Shown: in pieces, positions 25,292-35,053 of the stretch
How positions within the stretch are numbered: the stretch's first letter is position 1
Layout: every line of letters starts with the position of its first letter
Origin: Kiloniellaceae bacterium
GTDB lineage: Bacteria; Pseudomonadota; Alphaproteobacteria; Kiloniellales; J153
DNA: 41,919 nucleotides
Direction: 5' to 3'
Assembly (NCBI GenBank): GCA_021776095.1
Contig: JAJFGO010000044.1
Location: forward strand, 103,080-144,998
Notes under the pieces: model-generated
Told to the model about the DNA's origin: nothing
Seen by the model: only the letters and a program-made list of their open reading frames with translations
Databases searched by the model: none
Made by a program: the position numbers and the translations under genes

Positions 25292-25822
25292 CTAATTTTG
25301 CGCGACCCGGGCGAAGTACACGGCCAGCCTATTGCGGATCTCATCGGAGATTTCGCGCAGCGCCCGGTCCCGCGCATCGGACTCCGAGAACTGGGTCGCG
25401 AACTGGCTCTCGAGAATATTGTAGCTGTTGACCGACCGGCTGCGTCCCCTGAAAAGATCGTCGTTGGTCGCGGCATCCCGCAGAACGAAGTTCGCCTGCA
25501 GGATCAGGTTCGCGCGGGTCGCGGTTTCGTCCTTGCGTATGCCCAATTCCTGCAGCGTCTCGGTCAAGCGGATTTCCAGATTATAGGCCGGCTTCACCGG
25601 TTGCCCCCGCGGGTTCAGGCGGTCGCGCAACAGGTTGTGCATCTTCTGGCCGACGCGGTCTGGCAGGGGCTGAATCCGGACCGAGGCCAGGCGGTCCTGC
25701 GGACGGATGCCGGTATCGCTGCGACCGTAAAGCGGCTGAAACCCGCAGGCCGCGGTCAACAGCGCCAGAAAAACAAACACACTGCGCGCGCCGGCGCGTC
25801 GAAGGGGGTCATACCACCACAT
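25292..25822 (-). CDS. lptE: LPS-assembly lipoprotein LptE
   Basis: Outer-membrane lipoprotein that plugs LptD and helps place LPS in the outer leaflet. The 176-residue product has a signal peptide ending in the lipobox LLTAAC (Cys about residue 26), followed by GFQPLYGR, the typical LptE start, and the [11 protein letters not shown] segment. The ATG at 25822 overlaps the leuS 3' end by 14 bases; a TTG two codons upstream is an alternative. Follows leuS as in most alphaproteobacteria. Confidence 0.88.
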   Translation of the reverse strand: MWWYDPLRRAGARSVFVFLALLTAACGFQPLYGRSDTGIRPQDRLASVRIQPLPDRVGQKMHNLLRDRLNPRGQPVKPAYNLEIRLTETLQELGIRKDETATRANLILQANFVLRDAATNDDLFRGRSRSVNSYNILESQFATQFSESDARDRALREISDEIRNRLAVYFARVAQN

Positions 25823-28415
25823 TGACAATCCGATTTTTGACCACGATCACCTTGCGCGGCGCTTGGCCATTATTCAACAGACGTTGCACCGCCGGTTCCG
25901 CCAGGGCCCGTTCGCACGCCACGGAGTCCTCGGCATCGCGCGGCAAATCCAGGGTCGCACGCAACTTGCCGTTGACCTGCACCGCGATCGTCACAGACTC
26001 CTCGATCAGCAGTGCCGCATTGGCCACTGGCCAGGGCCGGGTGGCCAGAAGATCGCCGTGGCCCAGGCCGTGCCACATTTGCTCCGCCAGATGCGGCATC
26101 ATGGGCGCGATCAGGCGGGCCAGAAACTCGCTGGCCTCGCGCTGAGCCCAACGGTCGCCGCTGTCGCCTGCCTTGAAGGCGGTCAGGGTGTTACTCAACT
26201 CGTAGATCTGGGCGACCGCGCGGTTGAAACGAAACGCCTCGATATCCTTGGTCACGCCGTCGACCGCCTTGTGCGACGCCTGGCGCAGGGCGCAGGCCGC
26301 CGCGCTCAGGTCCGCCGGAAGCGGAGCATCGGCGGGCGGCAGGCCCGGTGCAGCCTCGTCGATCAAACGCCAAAGCCGTTGGACAAAGCGCCAGGCACCC
26401 TCGATGCCACCGGCGGTCCATTCCATATCGCGCTCGGGCGGACTATCGGACAGCATGAACCAGCGCGCGGTGTCGGCGCCGTAGGTCTCGATGATCAGCT
26501 CCGGGTCGACGGTGTTGCTCTTGGATTTGCTCATCTTCACCGAACGCCCGACGGTCACCGGCCGGCCGGAATCCCGGTGCACTGCGCCACCGTCCGCCTG
26601 CTTTTCCACTTCGCCCGGGTACAGCCATTGGCCGGTCTCGTCCCGGTAGGTCTCGTGACAGATCATGCCCTGAGTGAAGAGGCCGGCGAAGGGCTCATCG
26701 GCCGAGATGTAGCCGAAGCGTTTTAGGCCGCGGGTAAAGAACCGGGAGTACAAGAGATGCAGGATCGCGTGCTCGATGCCGCCGATGTATTGATCGACCG
26801 GCATCCAACGATCGACCAGGGCCCGGTCGAGCGGCTTGTCTTCGAGCTGGGGGCAGCAGAAGCGCGCAAAGTACCAGGATGAATCCACGAAGGTGTCCAT
26901 GGTGTCGGTGTCGCGTTCGGCCGCCGCGCCGCATTTCGGACAGCTTGTCGATTTCCAGGTCGGATGATGGTGCAGGGGATTGCCGGGCTTATCGAAACGG
27001 ATGTCCTCGGGCAGTCGGATCGGCAAGTCTTCCGCCGGCACCGGCACCGGTCCGCAGGCCGCGCAGTGCACGATCGGGATCGGGCAGCCCCAATAGCGCT
27101 GGCGCGAGATGCCCCAATCGCGCAGACGGAATTGCACCGTGCCGCTACCATCGCCTTGCGCTTCCAGGCGCGCGATCACCGCCTTCTTGGCGTCCGGCAC
27201 GCTCATGCCGTCCATGAAGTCCGAGTTATAGATGGCGCCGTCGCCGACATAAGCCTCGTTACCGATGGCGAAGGTGCCGGGGTCGGCGTCCGGTGGCAGC
27301 ACCACCGGCAGAACTTCGAGGCGGTATTTGCGCGCGAAATCCAAATCGCGCTGATCGTGCGCCGGACAACCGAAAATGGCGCCGGTGCCATAGTCCATTA
27401 GGATGAAATTGGCGACGTAAAGCGGCAGCTCCAGGCCGCCTACCAGGGGGTGAAGGACCTTGAGGCCAGTATCGTAGCCCTGCTTTTCCGCCTTTTCGAT
27501 GGCTTCCTCGCTGGTCCCGAGGCGATCGCATTCGGCCACGAAATCGCGCAAGGCGGGGTCCTTGGCGGCTAGCGCTGCGGCCAGGGGGTGGTGTGGCGAC
27601 AAGGCGCAGAACGAGGCGCCATACAGCGTATCCGGCCGGGTCGTGAAGACCTCCAGCGGCTCCGACGTAGTTCCGTTGGATCCGGCGATCTTGAAATAGA
27701 CCCGCGCGCCCTCGGATCGGCCGATCCAGTTCTGCTGCATCAGCCGGACCCGTTCCGGCCAGCGATCCAGACTTTCCAAGGCGTCCAGCAAATCTTGGGA
27801 GAATGCGGTGATCTTGAAGAACCACTGGGACAGCTTGCGCCGTTCGATCGGCGCGCCGGAGCGCCAGCCCTTGCCTTCGATGACCTGCTCGTTGGCCAGT
27901 ACGGTTTGATCGACCGGGTCCCAATTGACCCAGGATTCTCGCCGATAGGCTAGATCGTGCTCCAGAAATTCCAGGAACAGGCGCTGTTGATGCTTGTAAT
28001 ACCTGGGATCGCAGGTCGCGATTTCGCGGTCCCAATCGATCGACAGGCCCATCATTTTGAGCTGCGCGCGCATGGCCGCGATGTTGTTCGAGGTCCATTC
28101 GGCCGGCGGCACGCCGCGCTCCATGGCCGCGTTTTCGGCCGGCAGGCCGAAGGCGTCCCAACCCATGGGGTGCAGAACGGAAAAGCCGGCCGCGCGCTTG
28201 TAGCGGGCGATGACGTCGCCGATGGTATAATTGCGGACGTGCCCCATGTGGATGCGCCCCGAAGGGTAGGGGAACATTTCCAGGACGTAGTATTTGGGTT
28301 TGGCCTTGCCGTCCGCACCGGCCGGCGCTTCGTCGTCGCGGGCGCGGAAACAGCCTGCGGCCTCCCAGGCCGTCTGCCACTTCGCCTCGATTTCCTTGAA
28401 ATTGTAACGGTTCAT
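25809..28415 (-). CDS. leuS: Leucyl-tRNA synthetase
   Basis: Charges tRNA-Leu. The 868-residue class I synthetase has the HIGH-type motif [11 protein letters not shown] (49-59), the editing domain (about 220-420) with TRPDTL, a C-x2-C pair (SCPKCG), and KMSKS at about 627-631. Length and order are normal. It heads the leftward run leuS, lptE, LysE-type gene, holA, behind a DUF3576 gene. Confidence 0.97.
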   Translation of the reverse strand: MNRYNFKEIEAKWQTAWEAAGCFRARDDEAPAGADGKAKPKYYVLEMFPYPSGRIHMGHVRNYTIGDVIARYKRAAGFSVLHPMGWDAFGLPAENAAMERGVPPAEWTSNNIAAMRAQLKMMGLSIDWDREIATCDPRYYKHQQRLFLEFLEHDLAYRRESWVNWDPVDQTVLANEQVIEGKGWRSGAPIERRKLSQWFFKITAFSQDLLDALESLDRWPERVRLMQQNWIGRSEGARVYFKIAGSNGTTSEPLEVFTTRPDTLYGASFCALSPHHPLAAALAAKDPALRDFVAECDRLGTSEEAIEKAEKQGYDTGLKVLHPLVGGLELPLYVANFILMDYGTGAIFGCPAHDQRDLDFARKYRLEVLPVVLPPDADPGTFAIGNEAYVGDGAIYNSDFMDGMSVPDAKKAVIARLEAQGDGSGTVQFRLRDWGISRQRYWGCPIPIVHCAACGPVPVPAEDLPIRLPEDIRFDKPGNPLHHHPTWKSTSCPKCGAAAERDTDTMDTFVDSSWYFARFCCPQLEDKPLDRALVDRWMPVDQYIGGIEHAILHLLYSRFFTRGLKRFGYISADEPFAGLFTQGMICHETYRDETGQWLYPGEVEKQADGGAVHRDSGRPVTVGRSVKMSKSKSNTVDPELIIETYGADTARWFMLSDSPPERDMEWTAGGIEGAWRFVQRLWRLIDEAAPGLPPADAPLPADLSAAACALRQASHKAVDGVTKDIEAFRFNRAVAQIYELSNTLTAFKAGDSGDRWAQREASEFLARLIAPMMPHLAEQMWHGLGHGDLLATRPWPVANAALLIEESVTIAVQVNGKLRATLDLPRDAEDSVACERALAEPAVQRLLNNGQAPRKVIVVKNRIVNVVV

Positions 28416-28548
28416 GTTAGAGGATCGCTTGAATACTCGGCGGTTCGGTAAGGCGCGCGTGCGGTGCGGCCGGAACCCTGCGATGGCAAAACCGCGCCAT
28501 GCCTACGCCTGCCGGGCATAACCATCATAGGGGCGCGGGCGCCTAATT

Positions 28549-29118
28549 TTATTGCAGGCCGGCAATCCGGAGCTGACGGGCCCGCACGAGGATTGCATTC
28601 TCCAGGTCGGCGCCGGTCTGGGGTTCGACACCGGCATCGACCCAGTTGTTGCCGCCGCTTTGGACCTGCCGGAACACGCTGGTGCGCAGACCGTCTGCCC
28701 GTAGCTCTCGGCCGAGGATGAAGACTGTGACCTTGAAACGCTCGCCGTGGGCTTCCGGCGGCGTATACCAATCGGTGATGATGACCCCGCCAAAGGGGTC
28801 GGCCGAGGCCAGTGGCATAAACGACATGGTGTCTAGCGAGGCGCGCCAGAGGAAGCTATTGACCCCGATGCCGCTGCCGCCGCCCTGGCCGGGCTCAACC
28901 GGTTTGTCGTTACCGAAACCCAGGCCACTCGGCCCGAAGATGCTGCCGGTCTGACCGTAGGCGCCGGCATGACCGCCCCGATTTCCCTTGCCCAGCGAGT
29001 CCGGATACTCGGTGTTGGGATCGGCGTAAGCACAGGCAGTGAGCAGCGCCGCGGCCAGGCCAATGGCGCCAATTCCACGCAAAAAACTGGATATCGTTTG
29101 GATTTTCATCGCGCCCAT
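28549..29118 (-). CDS. DUF3576 family lipoprotein
   Basis: A 189-residue alphaproteobacterial protein with a signal peptide and a lipobox ending in LLTAC (about residue 29), so probably a membrane-anchored periplasmic lipoprotein. The DUF3576 core runs from GVNSFLWRASLDTMSFMPLASADPFGG to the end. A glycine-rich stretch (about 43-85) precedes it. GGGGAA five bases before the ATG at 29118 supports this start over one three codons in. Function unknown; next to leuS and lptE in many relatives, which suggests an envelope role. Confidence 0.85.
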   Translation of the reverse strand: MGAMKIQTISSFLRGIGAIGLAAALLTACAYADPNTEYPDSLGKGNRGGHAGAYGQTGSIFGPSGLGFGNDKPVEPGQGGGSGIGVNSFLWRASLDTMSFMPLASADPFGGVIITDWYTPPEAHGERFKVTVFILGRELRADGLRTSVFRQVQSGGNNWVDAGVEPQTGADLENAILVRARQLRIAGLQ

Positions 29119-29296
29119 CGTGGTTCCCCGGCAGTCCTGTGCTCGAGTCGGCGAAACAGCGCCATGGGTGGCGCTTAACCCCTGCCGCCTTTGCGGCCCT
29201 TCATTTTCCTAAATGCTTGGCGCCCTGCATAGCGCGAAAAGCCGCCCTACGCAACGCTTTGGCACCCGCCGAGCGGGTCCACGCGGCGCGGCGGTT

Positions 29297-30424
29297 CTAG
29301 AATTCCCAGGCGAATTCCCGGGCCATGTCGGGCGGGATCATCTCCCAGGCCCGCTGGCGCTGCGCTCCGCTGAAGACCTGCCGCCATTCCTCCACCTCGC
29401 CTTTACGAAGATGGACGGTCTCGGCCTCGGCCTCGGCGGCGTAGTCGGCGCGCGGGATATCGTAGAAATCCAGGGCCCGGGCGAAGTAAGCCTCTGGCTC
29501 CGTGCGGAAAGACTCGAAGCTCAGGAACAAGACCGATAAAGGGGTCTGGGGATCCACCGCGATGGCCTGCCAGTCGGCCAGGAAATTTGTCTGAAGCGGC
29601 AGATAGTGCTCGATGCTCCAGTCGATCGTGGCGCCCAGGCCCGCGGCCATGACACCGGCCGGCGGTACGATCTTGCGCCACAAGGGGCCCATGACCCGCT
29701 GGCCTACGTCGTCGCGCACGAAATGGGCCCAGGATAGGGCGGCCTGCCTGGGATCGCGGTGGTGCACGATCAGGCGGTCGATCCCGGCCTTGCACAAGGT
29801 GGCAACGTTGTGTGGCGTCGGGCCAATGTGTTCCTTGACCGCGACCCCGCCTTTGGCCACCTCGGCGACCCGCGAGGGCACCACGCAGCAATCGGGGAAC
29901 AGCCCGATCGAGAAATAGCACTGGGCCAGACCCAAGCCCTGGGCCAGCTTGTTCCAAATGCTCTCGCTCGCCGACTTGGGCAGGGTCGAAATAATCAAGG
30001 GCGGCAGGCCACGGGCCATGGCGGCCTCGCGCCGGGCCTGAAATTCCCCCGGGTCCGAGCGGATCGGATTGAGTGGCAAGATCAGTCCGTCGATCCAGGC
30101 CTCGGCCTCGCCTTGCCGGTCTTGGGCCAGCAGGAAGTTGACCAGGGCGGCGCGCGAGCGCATGTCGGCGGGCTGGCGTTGAACCCCGGCGCGGGCCAAT
30201 TCGATGGCTCGGGCCAGGTTCGCGCGCGCCTCCGCGTCGTGGCCCTGACGATAGCCGATCGAGGTCAGCATGATCAGCGTGTCCACGTGGTCCGGCGCGG
30301 CCCGCGCGATATTCTCATAGATCTGCCGCGCGCCGTCCAGATCGCCGGCCAAATGTTTGCTTTGCGCCATGCCGAAGGCCTGGGGCAGAGAAACCTGCTG
30401 GGTCGTGGTACGCGCGCCGCTCAA
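29297..30424 (-). CDS. TPR and sulfotransferase domain protein
   Basis: A 375-residue protein. The N-terminal 110 residues form TPR-like helices (GDLDGARQIYENIARAAPDH). A sulfotransferase domain follows, with a PAPS 5'-phosphosulfate loop STLPKSASESIW (146-157) and the 3'-phosphate segment HHRDPRQAALSW (221-232). It would transfer sulfate from PAPS to a carbohydrate, protein or small molecule; the acceptor is unknown. The start is a TTG at 30424 with AGGGAA eight bases upstream; an ATG at codon 19 (30370) is an alternative. Divergent from the redoxin-hydroxylase gene. Confidence 0.8.
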   Translation of the reverse strand: MSGARTTTQQVSLPQAFGMAQSKHLAGDLDGARQIYENIARAAPDHVDTLIMLTSIGYRQGHDAEARANLARAIELARAGVQRQPADMRSRAALVNFLLAQDRQGEAEAWIDGLILPLNPIRSDPGEFQARREAAMARGLPPLIISTLPKSASESIWNKLAQGLGLAQCYFSIGLFPDCCVVPSRVAEVAKGGVAVKEHIGPTPHNVATLCKAGIDRLIVHHRDPRQAALSWAHFVRDDVGQRVMGPLWRKIVPPAGVMAAGLGATIDWSIEHYLPLQTNFLADWQAIAVDPQTPLSVLFLSFESFRTEPEAYFARALDFYDIPRADYAAEAEAETVHLRKGEVEEWRQVFSGAQRQRAWEMIPPDMAREFAWEF

Positions 30425-30646
30425 ATGGGTTGTTCCCTATAGCTTGGCCGTGGCCGTGGCCTGGGCCGGGCGGCGCGGAGTATGTCGAAGTTGCTGTCCC
30501 TCGGCAAGAAACCGCGCTCCAAAAGGCGGTCCGGGCCGCAGGCGCAAAGGAGACAGCGTTGAGCGCCCCATCGGCGCCATGTTAAGGATATCGGCACACC
30601 CGCGGCACGCTTTCGCGCCGCATTCCGAAAAAGGGAGCCCGGTGCC

Positions 30647-31858
30647 ATGTCCCTATTGCTGCCGCCGCCGGTGCCGGGCCGCTTGTCATTGGGTGACCGG
30701 GTTCCGGATTTGGCTTGGCGCGATACGCGCGGCCGGCATATCGCGCTCGATCTGCCGGTCTATGCCGGGCGTGTGAGCATTTTGTATGTCGGCGCCGGGT
30801 CCGGATCCGGGGTCACGCGCGATTTGATGAAACTGCGCGACTTACACAGCAGATTCCGGGCGCGCGATATCCAGGTTTTCGCGGTCATGCCGATGCCGGT
30901 GCCGGACAATGCCGCGCTGGGGGAAAAACTGAAACTGCCGTTCCCGGTGCTATCGGACATGAGCTTCGCCTTTGGCCGTGCCTTGGGCCTGGCGCCGGGC
31001 GCGGGCCCGGGACACGGGGGCGCCAAAAAGAAGGCCGGGATCGGCGCGATCGCGATTGCCGACGCGAATCAACGGATCGAGAAAATCGTTCCGCCGGCCG
31101 GCGACGGCCGCCAGGCAATTCGCGCCCTGGCCCATTGCGAAAAACGAATCGGCCAAAGCCGGGTGCCGCAAGCTGTGTCCGAAGGGATGGTTCAGGACGC
31201 GCCCGCCGGCATAACCGGTGTTGCCGCGCCCGCCGTTGTTGGGCCCGCCATAACAGCCCAGGCGCCGGTCCTGATACTACCCAACGTGATCGATTCGGCC
31301 CATTGCGCCCGGCTGATCCGGGCCTTCGAGACCGGCCAACGCTACGAAGGCGGTGTCGCCAGCCCGGAGCACGGTAGCAACGTGCCGATCCAGCAGATCA
31401 AGGTGCGCGAAGATGTGGCCCTGGCCGACAACGGCGCGGAGGCGCAGGCGCTGTTCGCGGTCCTTCGCCAACGCCTGTTCCCCGAGATGCGCAAGGCCTT
31501 TCACTATCGGGCCACGCGCGCCGAGACCTTGCGCATCGGCTGCTATACCGCCGAGGCGGGCGGCCATTTCGTGCCGCACCGCGACGATACGACGCCCTAT
31601 ACTGCGCACCGGCGCTTTGCCATGTCCCTCAACCTGAATGCCGGCGACTATGAAGGCGGCTATTTGCGGTTTCCGGAATACGGGCCGCAGCTCTACGGCG
31701 CTGGGACCGGCGGCGCGATCGTGTTCTCGTGCTCGCTGTTGCACGAGGCGACCCGGGTCACCCGAGGCCGGCGCTTCGTGTTGCTTGGATTCTTTTACGG
31801 CCAAGCGGAACAAGCGATCCGGGATAAATTGCACGCCTCGGACAATTCAGGCGGGTAG
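30647..31858 (+). CDS. Redoxin-like / 2OG-Fe(II) oxygenase (prolyl 4-hydroxylase type) fusion
   Basis: A 403-residue two-domain protein. Residues 10-165 resemble AhpC/TSA peroxiredoxins (LSLGDRVPDLAWRDTRGRHIAL, then LPFPVLSDMSFAFGRALGL), but the position of the peroxidatic cysteine reads SGVTRD (Val56), so it is probably not a peroxidase. Residues 205-385 are a prolyl-4-hydroxylase-type double-stranded beta helix with His311 and Asp313 (PHRDD), His366 (LLHEATR) and an Arg at 375-376 for 2-oxoglutarate. The substrate is unknown. It could hydroxylate a protein, with the redoxin part binding a partner. Ribosome site GGGAG precedes the ATG. Confidence 0.8.
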   Translation: MSLLLPPPVPGRLSLGDRVPDLAWRDTRGRHIALDLPVYAGRVSILYVGAGSGSGVTRDLMKLRDLHSRFRARDIQVFAVMPMPVPDNAALGEKLKLPFPVLSDMSFAFGRALGLAPGAGPGHGGAKKKAGIGAIAIADANQRIEKIVPPAGDGRQAIRALAHCEKRIGQSRVPQAVSEGMVQDAPAGITGVAAPAVVGPAITAQAPVLILPNVIDSAHCARLIRAFETGQRYEGGVASPEHGSNVPIQQIKVREDVALADNGAEAQALFAVLRQRLFPEMRKAFHYRATRAETLRIGCYTAEAGGHFVPHRDDTTPYTAHRRFAMSLNLNAGDYEGGYLRFPEYGPQLYGAGTGGAIVFSCSLLHEATRVTRGRRFVLLGFFYGQAEQAIRDKLHASDNSGG

Positions 31859-31872
31859 GTCGCGCGTTAAGT

Positions 31873-31901
31873 CCTTGGAAACCCTCTGTGACATAAATAC
31901 A
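31873..31901 (+). promoter_or_regulatory. Candidate porin promoter
   Basis: TTGGAA (31873-31878) and TACAAC (31896-31901) are 17 bases apart, upstream of the porin gene. This would give an untranslated leader of about 195 bases. TTGACG at 31942-31947 is an alternative -35 without a convincing -10. Prediction only. Confidence 0.3.
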
Positions 31902-32076
31902 ACGCGGCGGGCCCATTGCAGAGGAAACCCGGGGTCATTGCTTGACGCAGAGGCCCCATATCGGCCCTTATTCACCCGGTGTTTCCTGAGGTATTCGAAT
32001 GTCTAGGGGGCACGCCGATCTGCCGGTGACCGATGCGAAAAAAGCAATTAGGGACCGGGCAGAGCAGTAAAAATAT

Positions 32077-32088
32077 CTACAGCTGTAG
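32077..32088. promoter_or_regulatory. Palindrome CTACAGCTGTAG before porin start
   Basis: A perfect 12-bp palindrome ending 15 bases before the porin ATG and just ahead of its GGCGGAG ribosome site. Short AT-rich flanks surround it. It could be a regulator site or a small RNA hairpin controlling translation. Confidence 0.4.
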
Positions 32089-32103
32089 AGAGGCGGAGAA
32101 GCA

Positions 32104-33246
32104 ATGAGAAAGCAATTACTACTTGGCACGACGGCCCTGCTGGCCGGCGCTGTGGCCATGCCGGACTTTGCGTCGGCAGAGGACCCGTTGCGCCTGTCGG
32201 TTCGGGGCTACAAGAACGAGTACTTCGGCATCGGCAACATCGACGACAAATCCGATGTCGCAGGTGTGAAAGACACCGGCAACACCTCGCACTTCAGTGA
32301 CGGCGAAGTGCACTTCAAGGGCGAGACCGCCCTCGATAACGGCCTAACCGTCGGTGTGCAGATCGAACTGGAAGCCAACAACAACGGCGACCAGGTCGAC
32401 GAAGCCTACACCTACATTTCGGGCAACTTCGGTAAGGTCATCCTGGGTTCCGAGAACTTGGCGCCTTACCTCACGTTCTGGGGCGTCACCGCGCCGGGCG
32501 TCGGTGTGCCGATCAACTCAGGCTGGATCTCGGTTTGGGTGCCGCCGGCAACCGGTATCCAAACCGGTTTCCGCGTGCCGATGCAGACCACCAACCTGGA
32601 ACTGCGTAACGACAACTTCGGGATGAGCTATCTGTCTCCGCGCTTCAGCGGATTCCAGTTCACCGCGGGTTACGCACCGACCTCGGCTGGTGGCTCGAAC
32701 TCGGGCGATCCGAAGAACGGTCCGACCAACGAAGATACGGAAAACAGCCATATCCTCGCGGTCGGCGCGAACTTCAAGGAAAGCTTCAACGGCGTCGACC
32801 TGGGCGTTGCGGTTGGCTACAACCGGGCCACGGTCAGCGACAATGCTGATGCGGCTGGTGCGGACGATCCGCAGCAGTTCAAGGCTGGCCTCAGCATTGG
32901 TGTGGCCGGATTCACGATTGCCGGCTCCTACGGCAACGAGTTCGAGGGTCAGACCAACGCGGCCAACACGACCTCGACCGAAGGCCAGTCCTATGACGTT
33001 GGCGTCAGCTACGGCATGGGGCCCTGGGGCGTCAGCGGCACCTACTTCCATGGCGAAACCGAACGTACCATCGCCGTAGGTAATGACGACGAAGTCGACG
33101 CGGTTGTCGGCGCGGTGTCCTACGCTCTCGGGCCGGGCATCAAGACTTCCTTCTCCCTCATCTATGCGAAGTGGGAAGGCGAGAACGGCGGTACCGAGGA
33201 ATCCGATGGCACCATGGGCATTCTTGGCCTATCGGTTGGCTTCTGA
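32104..33246 (+). CDS. Outer-membrane porin (Gram-negative porin family)
   Basis: A 380-residue beta-barrel porin. It has a Sec signal peptide (MRKQLLLGTTALLAGAVA, cleavage after about residue 25 in FASAED), repeated alternating beta strands rich in Gly and aromatic residues, and the C-terminal phenylalanine (LSVGF) needed for BAM insertion. It resembles porins of the Porin_4 type common in Rhodospirillales. Codon use is markedly biased (AAC, AAG, GGC), suggesting high expression, and the gene has its own strong terminator. Substrate selectivity cannot be read. Confidence 0.88.
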   Translation: MRKQLLLGTTALLAGAVAMPDFASAEDPLRLSVRGYKNEYFGIGNIDDKSDVAGVKDTGNTSHFSDGEVHFKGETALDNGLTVGVQIELEANNNGDQVDEAYTYISGNFGKVILGSENLAPYLTFWGVTAPGVGVPINSGWISVWVPPATGIQTGFRVPMQTTNLELRNDNFGMSYLSPRFSGFQFTAGYAPTSAGGSNSGDPKNGPTNEDTENSHILAVGANFKESFNGVDLGVAVGYNRATVSDNADAAGADDPQQFKAGLSIGVAGFTIAGSYGNEFEGQTNAANTTSTEGQSYDVGVSYGMGPWGVSGTYFHGETERTIAVGNDDEVDAVVGAVSYALGPGIKTSFSLIYAKWEGENGGTEESDGTMGILGLSVGF

Positions 33247-33267
33247 TTCTTTCGACCATACGGTCTT

Positions 33268-33300
33268 GAAGGGGGCGGATTTTCCGCCCCCTTCTTTTTT
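33268..33300 (+). terminator. Strong intrinsic terminator of the porin gene
   Basis: A perfect 12-bp stem GAAGGGGGCGGA / TCCGCCCCCTTC with a three-base TTT loop, followed by six T residues, 21 bases after the porin stop. It is the only textbook terminator I see in the window. Confidence 0.92.
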
Positions 33301-33437
33301 GTCCGACTGCTTATTCGCCCTTTAGCTCTTGGGCAGCTTGCCTGCCGCCCGGCTGCAATGCTAGGGGAAGCCTTCGCCGCCCGAGCCGCCATGGCTTGGC
33401 GGTCCCAAGGTTTGTCATCGAGGTCGGATCCCGCGCC

Positions 33438-34289
33438 GTGCCAGGAATTCTGTGGCTCGCTTCCTATCCCAAGTCAGGCAATACCTGGCTGAGGGCCTAT
33501 CTGGCCAATTTGTTCCGGAACCCGAAACGGCCGATCCCCATCAACGAGCTGCCGAACTACGCGTTCGGCGACAACTTCCTGATTCACTACGAACAGTTCT
33601 CGGGCAAGAAAGCCGACGATCTCGGCCCCAAGGATATCGCTCAACTGCGCCCCAAGGTGCACGAGTGGATTGCCTATTCGAAGCCCGATACGGTCATGGT
33701 CAAGACCCATAGTGCTTGCGTCGCGGCCGACGGCGTGCCCCTGATCACACCCGCCGCGACCGCGGGCGCGGTCTATGTGATCCGCAATCCGCTCGATGTG
33801 GTCTCCTCCTTCGCGAACCATTACCAATCCGACATCGACACCGCGATCGACTCCATGGCGACCGAGAACTGCGTGATGCCTCCGGTGCCGGGCCAGCTTG
33901 AGCAGGTGCTGCTCGATTGGTCGAGCCATGTACGCTCCTGGATCGAAGCGCCCCAAATGCGCCTGCATGTCATGCGCTACGAGGATATGACCCGCACGCC
34001 CTACAAGGCCTTCGCCGCACTGTCGCATTTTCTCGGCTTGCCGGAGGAAAAGGAGCGCATCCGCCGGGCGATCCGTTTCAGCTCCTTCGAGGAGATGAAA
34101 AGACAGGAAAGTAAGGCCGGTTTCGTCGAGGCGCGCCCGGACGGCAAGGCCAAGTTCTTCCGTGCCGGTAAGGCCGGTACCTGGCGCGACGAGTTGAGCG
34201 AGGCACAGGTGGCCAAGGTTGTCGCGGCGCACCGCGAGATCATGACCAAATTCGGCTACCTCGACACGCACGGCAAGCCTGTCACGTAA
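33438..34289 (+). CDS. Sulfotransferase
   Basis: A 283-residue PAPS-dependent sulfotransferase. The 5'-phosphosulfate loop ASYPKSGNTWLR (8-19), the 3'-phosphate segment IRNPLDVVSSFANH (115-128), MRYEDM and a C-terminal GTWRDEL motif are all present. The GTG at 33438 gives the usual start PGILWLASYPKSGNTW; the frame is open 14 codons further to a TTG at 33396. No strong ribosome site decides. The acceptor is unknown. It follows the porin terminator and precedes yggS. Confidence 0.85.
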   Translation: MPGILWLASYPKSGNTWLRAYLANLFRNPKRPIPINELPNYAFGDNFLIHYEQFSGKKADDLGPKDIAQLRPKVHEWIAYSKPDTVMVKTHSACVAADGVPLITPAATAGAVYVIRNPLDVVSSFANHYQSDIDTAIDSMATENCVMPPVPGQLEQVLLDWSSHVRSWIEAPQMRLHVMRYEDMTRTPYKAFAALSHFLGLPEEKERIRRAIRFSSFEEMKRQESKAGFVEARPDGKAKFFRAGKAGTWRDELSEAQVAKVVAAHREIMTKFGYLDTHGKPVT

Positions 34290-34342
34290 CGTCGGACCGC
34301 GAAAAAAGCGAAGCGGACAAGCACTACGGGAGGGAGCGACAA

Positions 34343-35029
34343 GTGACGGGATTGCAGCCCGAGGCCATCGCCGCGAACCTGACCGGGGTCCGCGAACGCA
34401 TCGCCGAGGCTGCCCGGGCGGCCGGGCGGAACCCGGCGCAAATCACCCTGGTCGCGGTCGGCAAGACCCATGGCGCCGAGGCCATCGCCGCCGCGCTGGC
34501 CGCTGGCCAAAAGGTTTTCGGCGAGAACCGGGTGCAGGAGGCCGAGGCCAAGTTCCCGCCCCTCAAGGCGGCGCACGCGGATCTGATTTTGCACCTGATC
34601 GGCCCGCTGCAGACCAATAAGGTGCGCGAGGCGGTTGCCCTCTTCGATGTTATCGAAACCCTCGACCGCCCTAAGCTGGCCAAGGCCCTGGCCAAGGAAA
34701 TGGTGAAAAGCGGCCGCCGGCCCGATTGTCTAATTCAGGTCAACACCGGCGAGGAACCGCAAAAGGCCGGCGTGCCGCCGCGCCAGGCCGACGATTTCAT
34801 CGCCTTTGCCCGCGGCGAGTTGGACTTGCCGGTGACCGGTTTGATGTGCATCCCACCCGCGGACGAAGAGCCGGCCTTGCATTTTGCCTTGCTGGCGGAA
34901 ACGGCGACACGCAACGGCTTGGCGCAGCTATCCATGGGTATGAGCGCGGACTACGAGACCGCGATCCGCCTGGGCGCGACCCATGTGCGGGTCGGTTCCG
35001 CGATTTTCGGCGCGCGTCAGCCGCGATAA
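34343..35029 (+). CDS. yggS: PLP homeostasis protein (YggS/PROSC family)
   Basis: A 228-residue PLP-binding protein of the alanine-racemase-like barrel fold. The PLP lysine is Lys41 (LVAVGKTH), followed by FGENRVQEA, HLIGPLQTNK and LSMGMSADYETAIRLGATHVRVGSAIFG. YggS buffers free pyridoxal phosphate; it has no proven catalytic role. The GTG at 34343 has GGGAG six bases upstream. Followed closely by a HAD hydrolase gene; both are single-domain cytosolic proteins. Confidence 0.93.
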   Translation: MTGLQPEAIAANLTGVRERIAEAARAAGRNPAQITLVAVGKTHGAEAIAAALAAGQKVFGENRVQEAEAKFPPLKAAHADLILHLIGPLQTNKVREAVALFDVIETLDRPKLAKALAKEMVKSGRRPDCLIQVNTGEEPQKAGVPPRQADDFIAFARGELDLPVTGLMCIPPADEEPALHFALLAETATRNGLAQLSMGMSADYETAIRLGATHVRVGSAIFGARQPR

Positions 35030-35053
35030 ACGGACAAAGATGAGCGGACCCGG

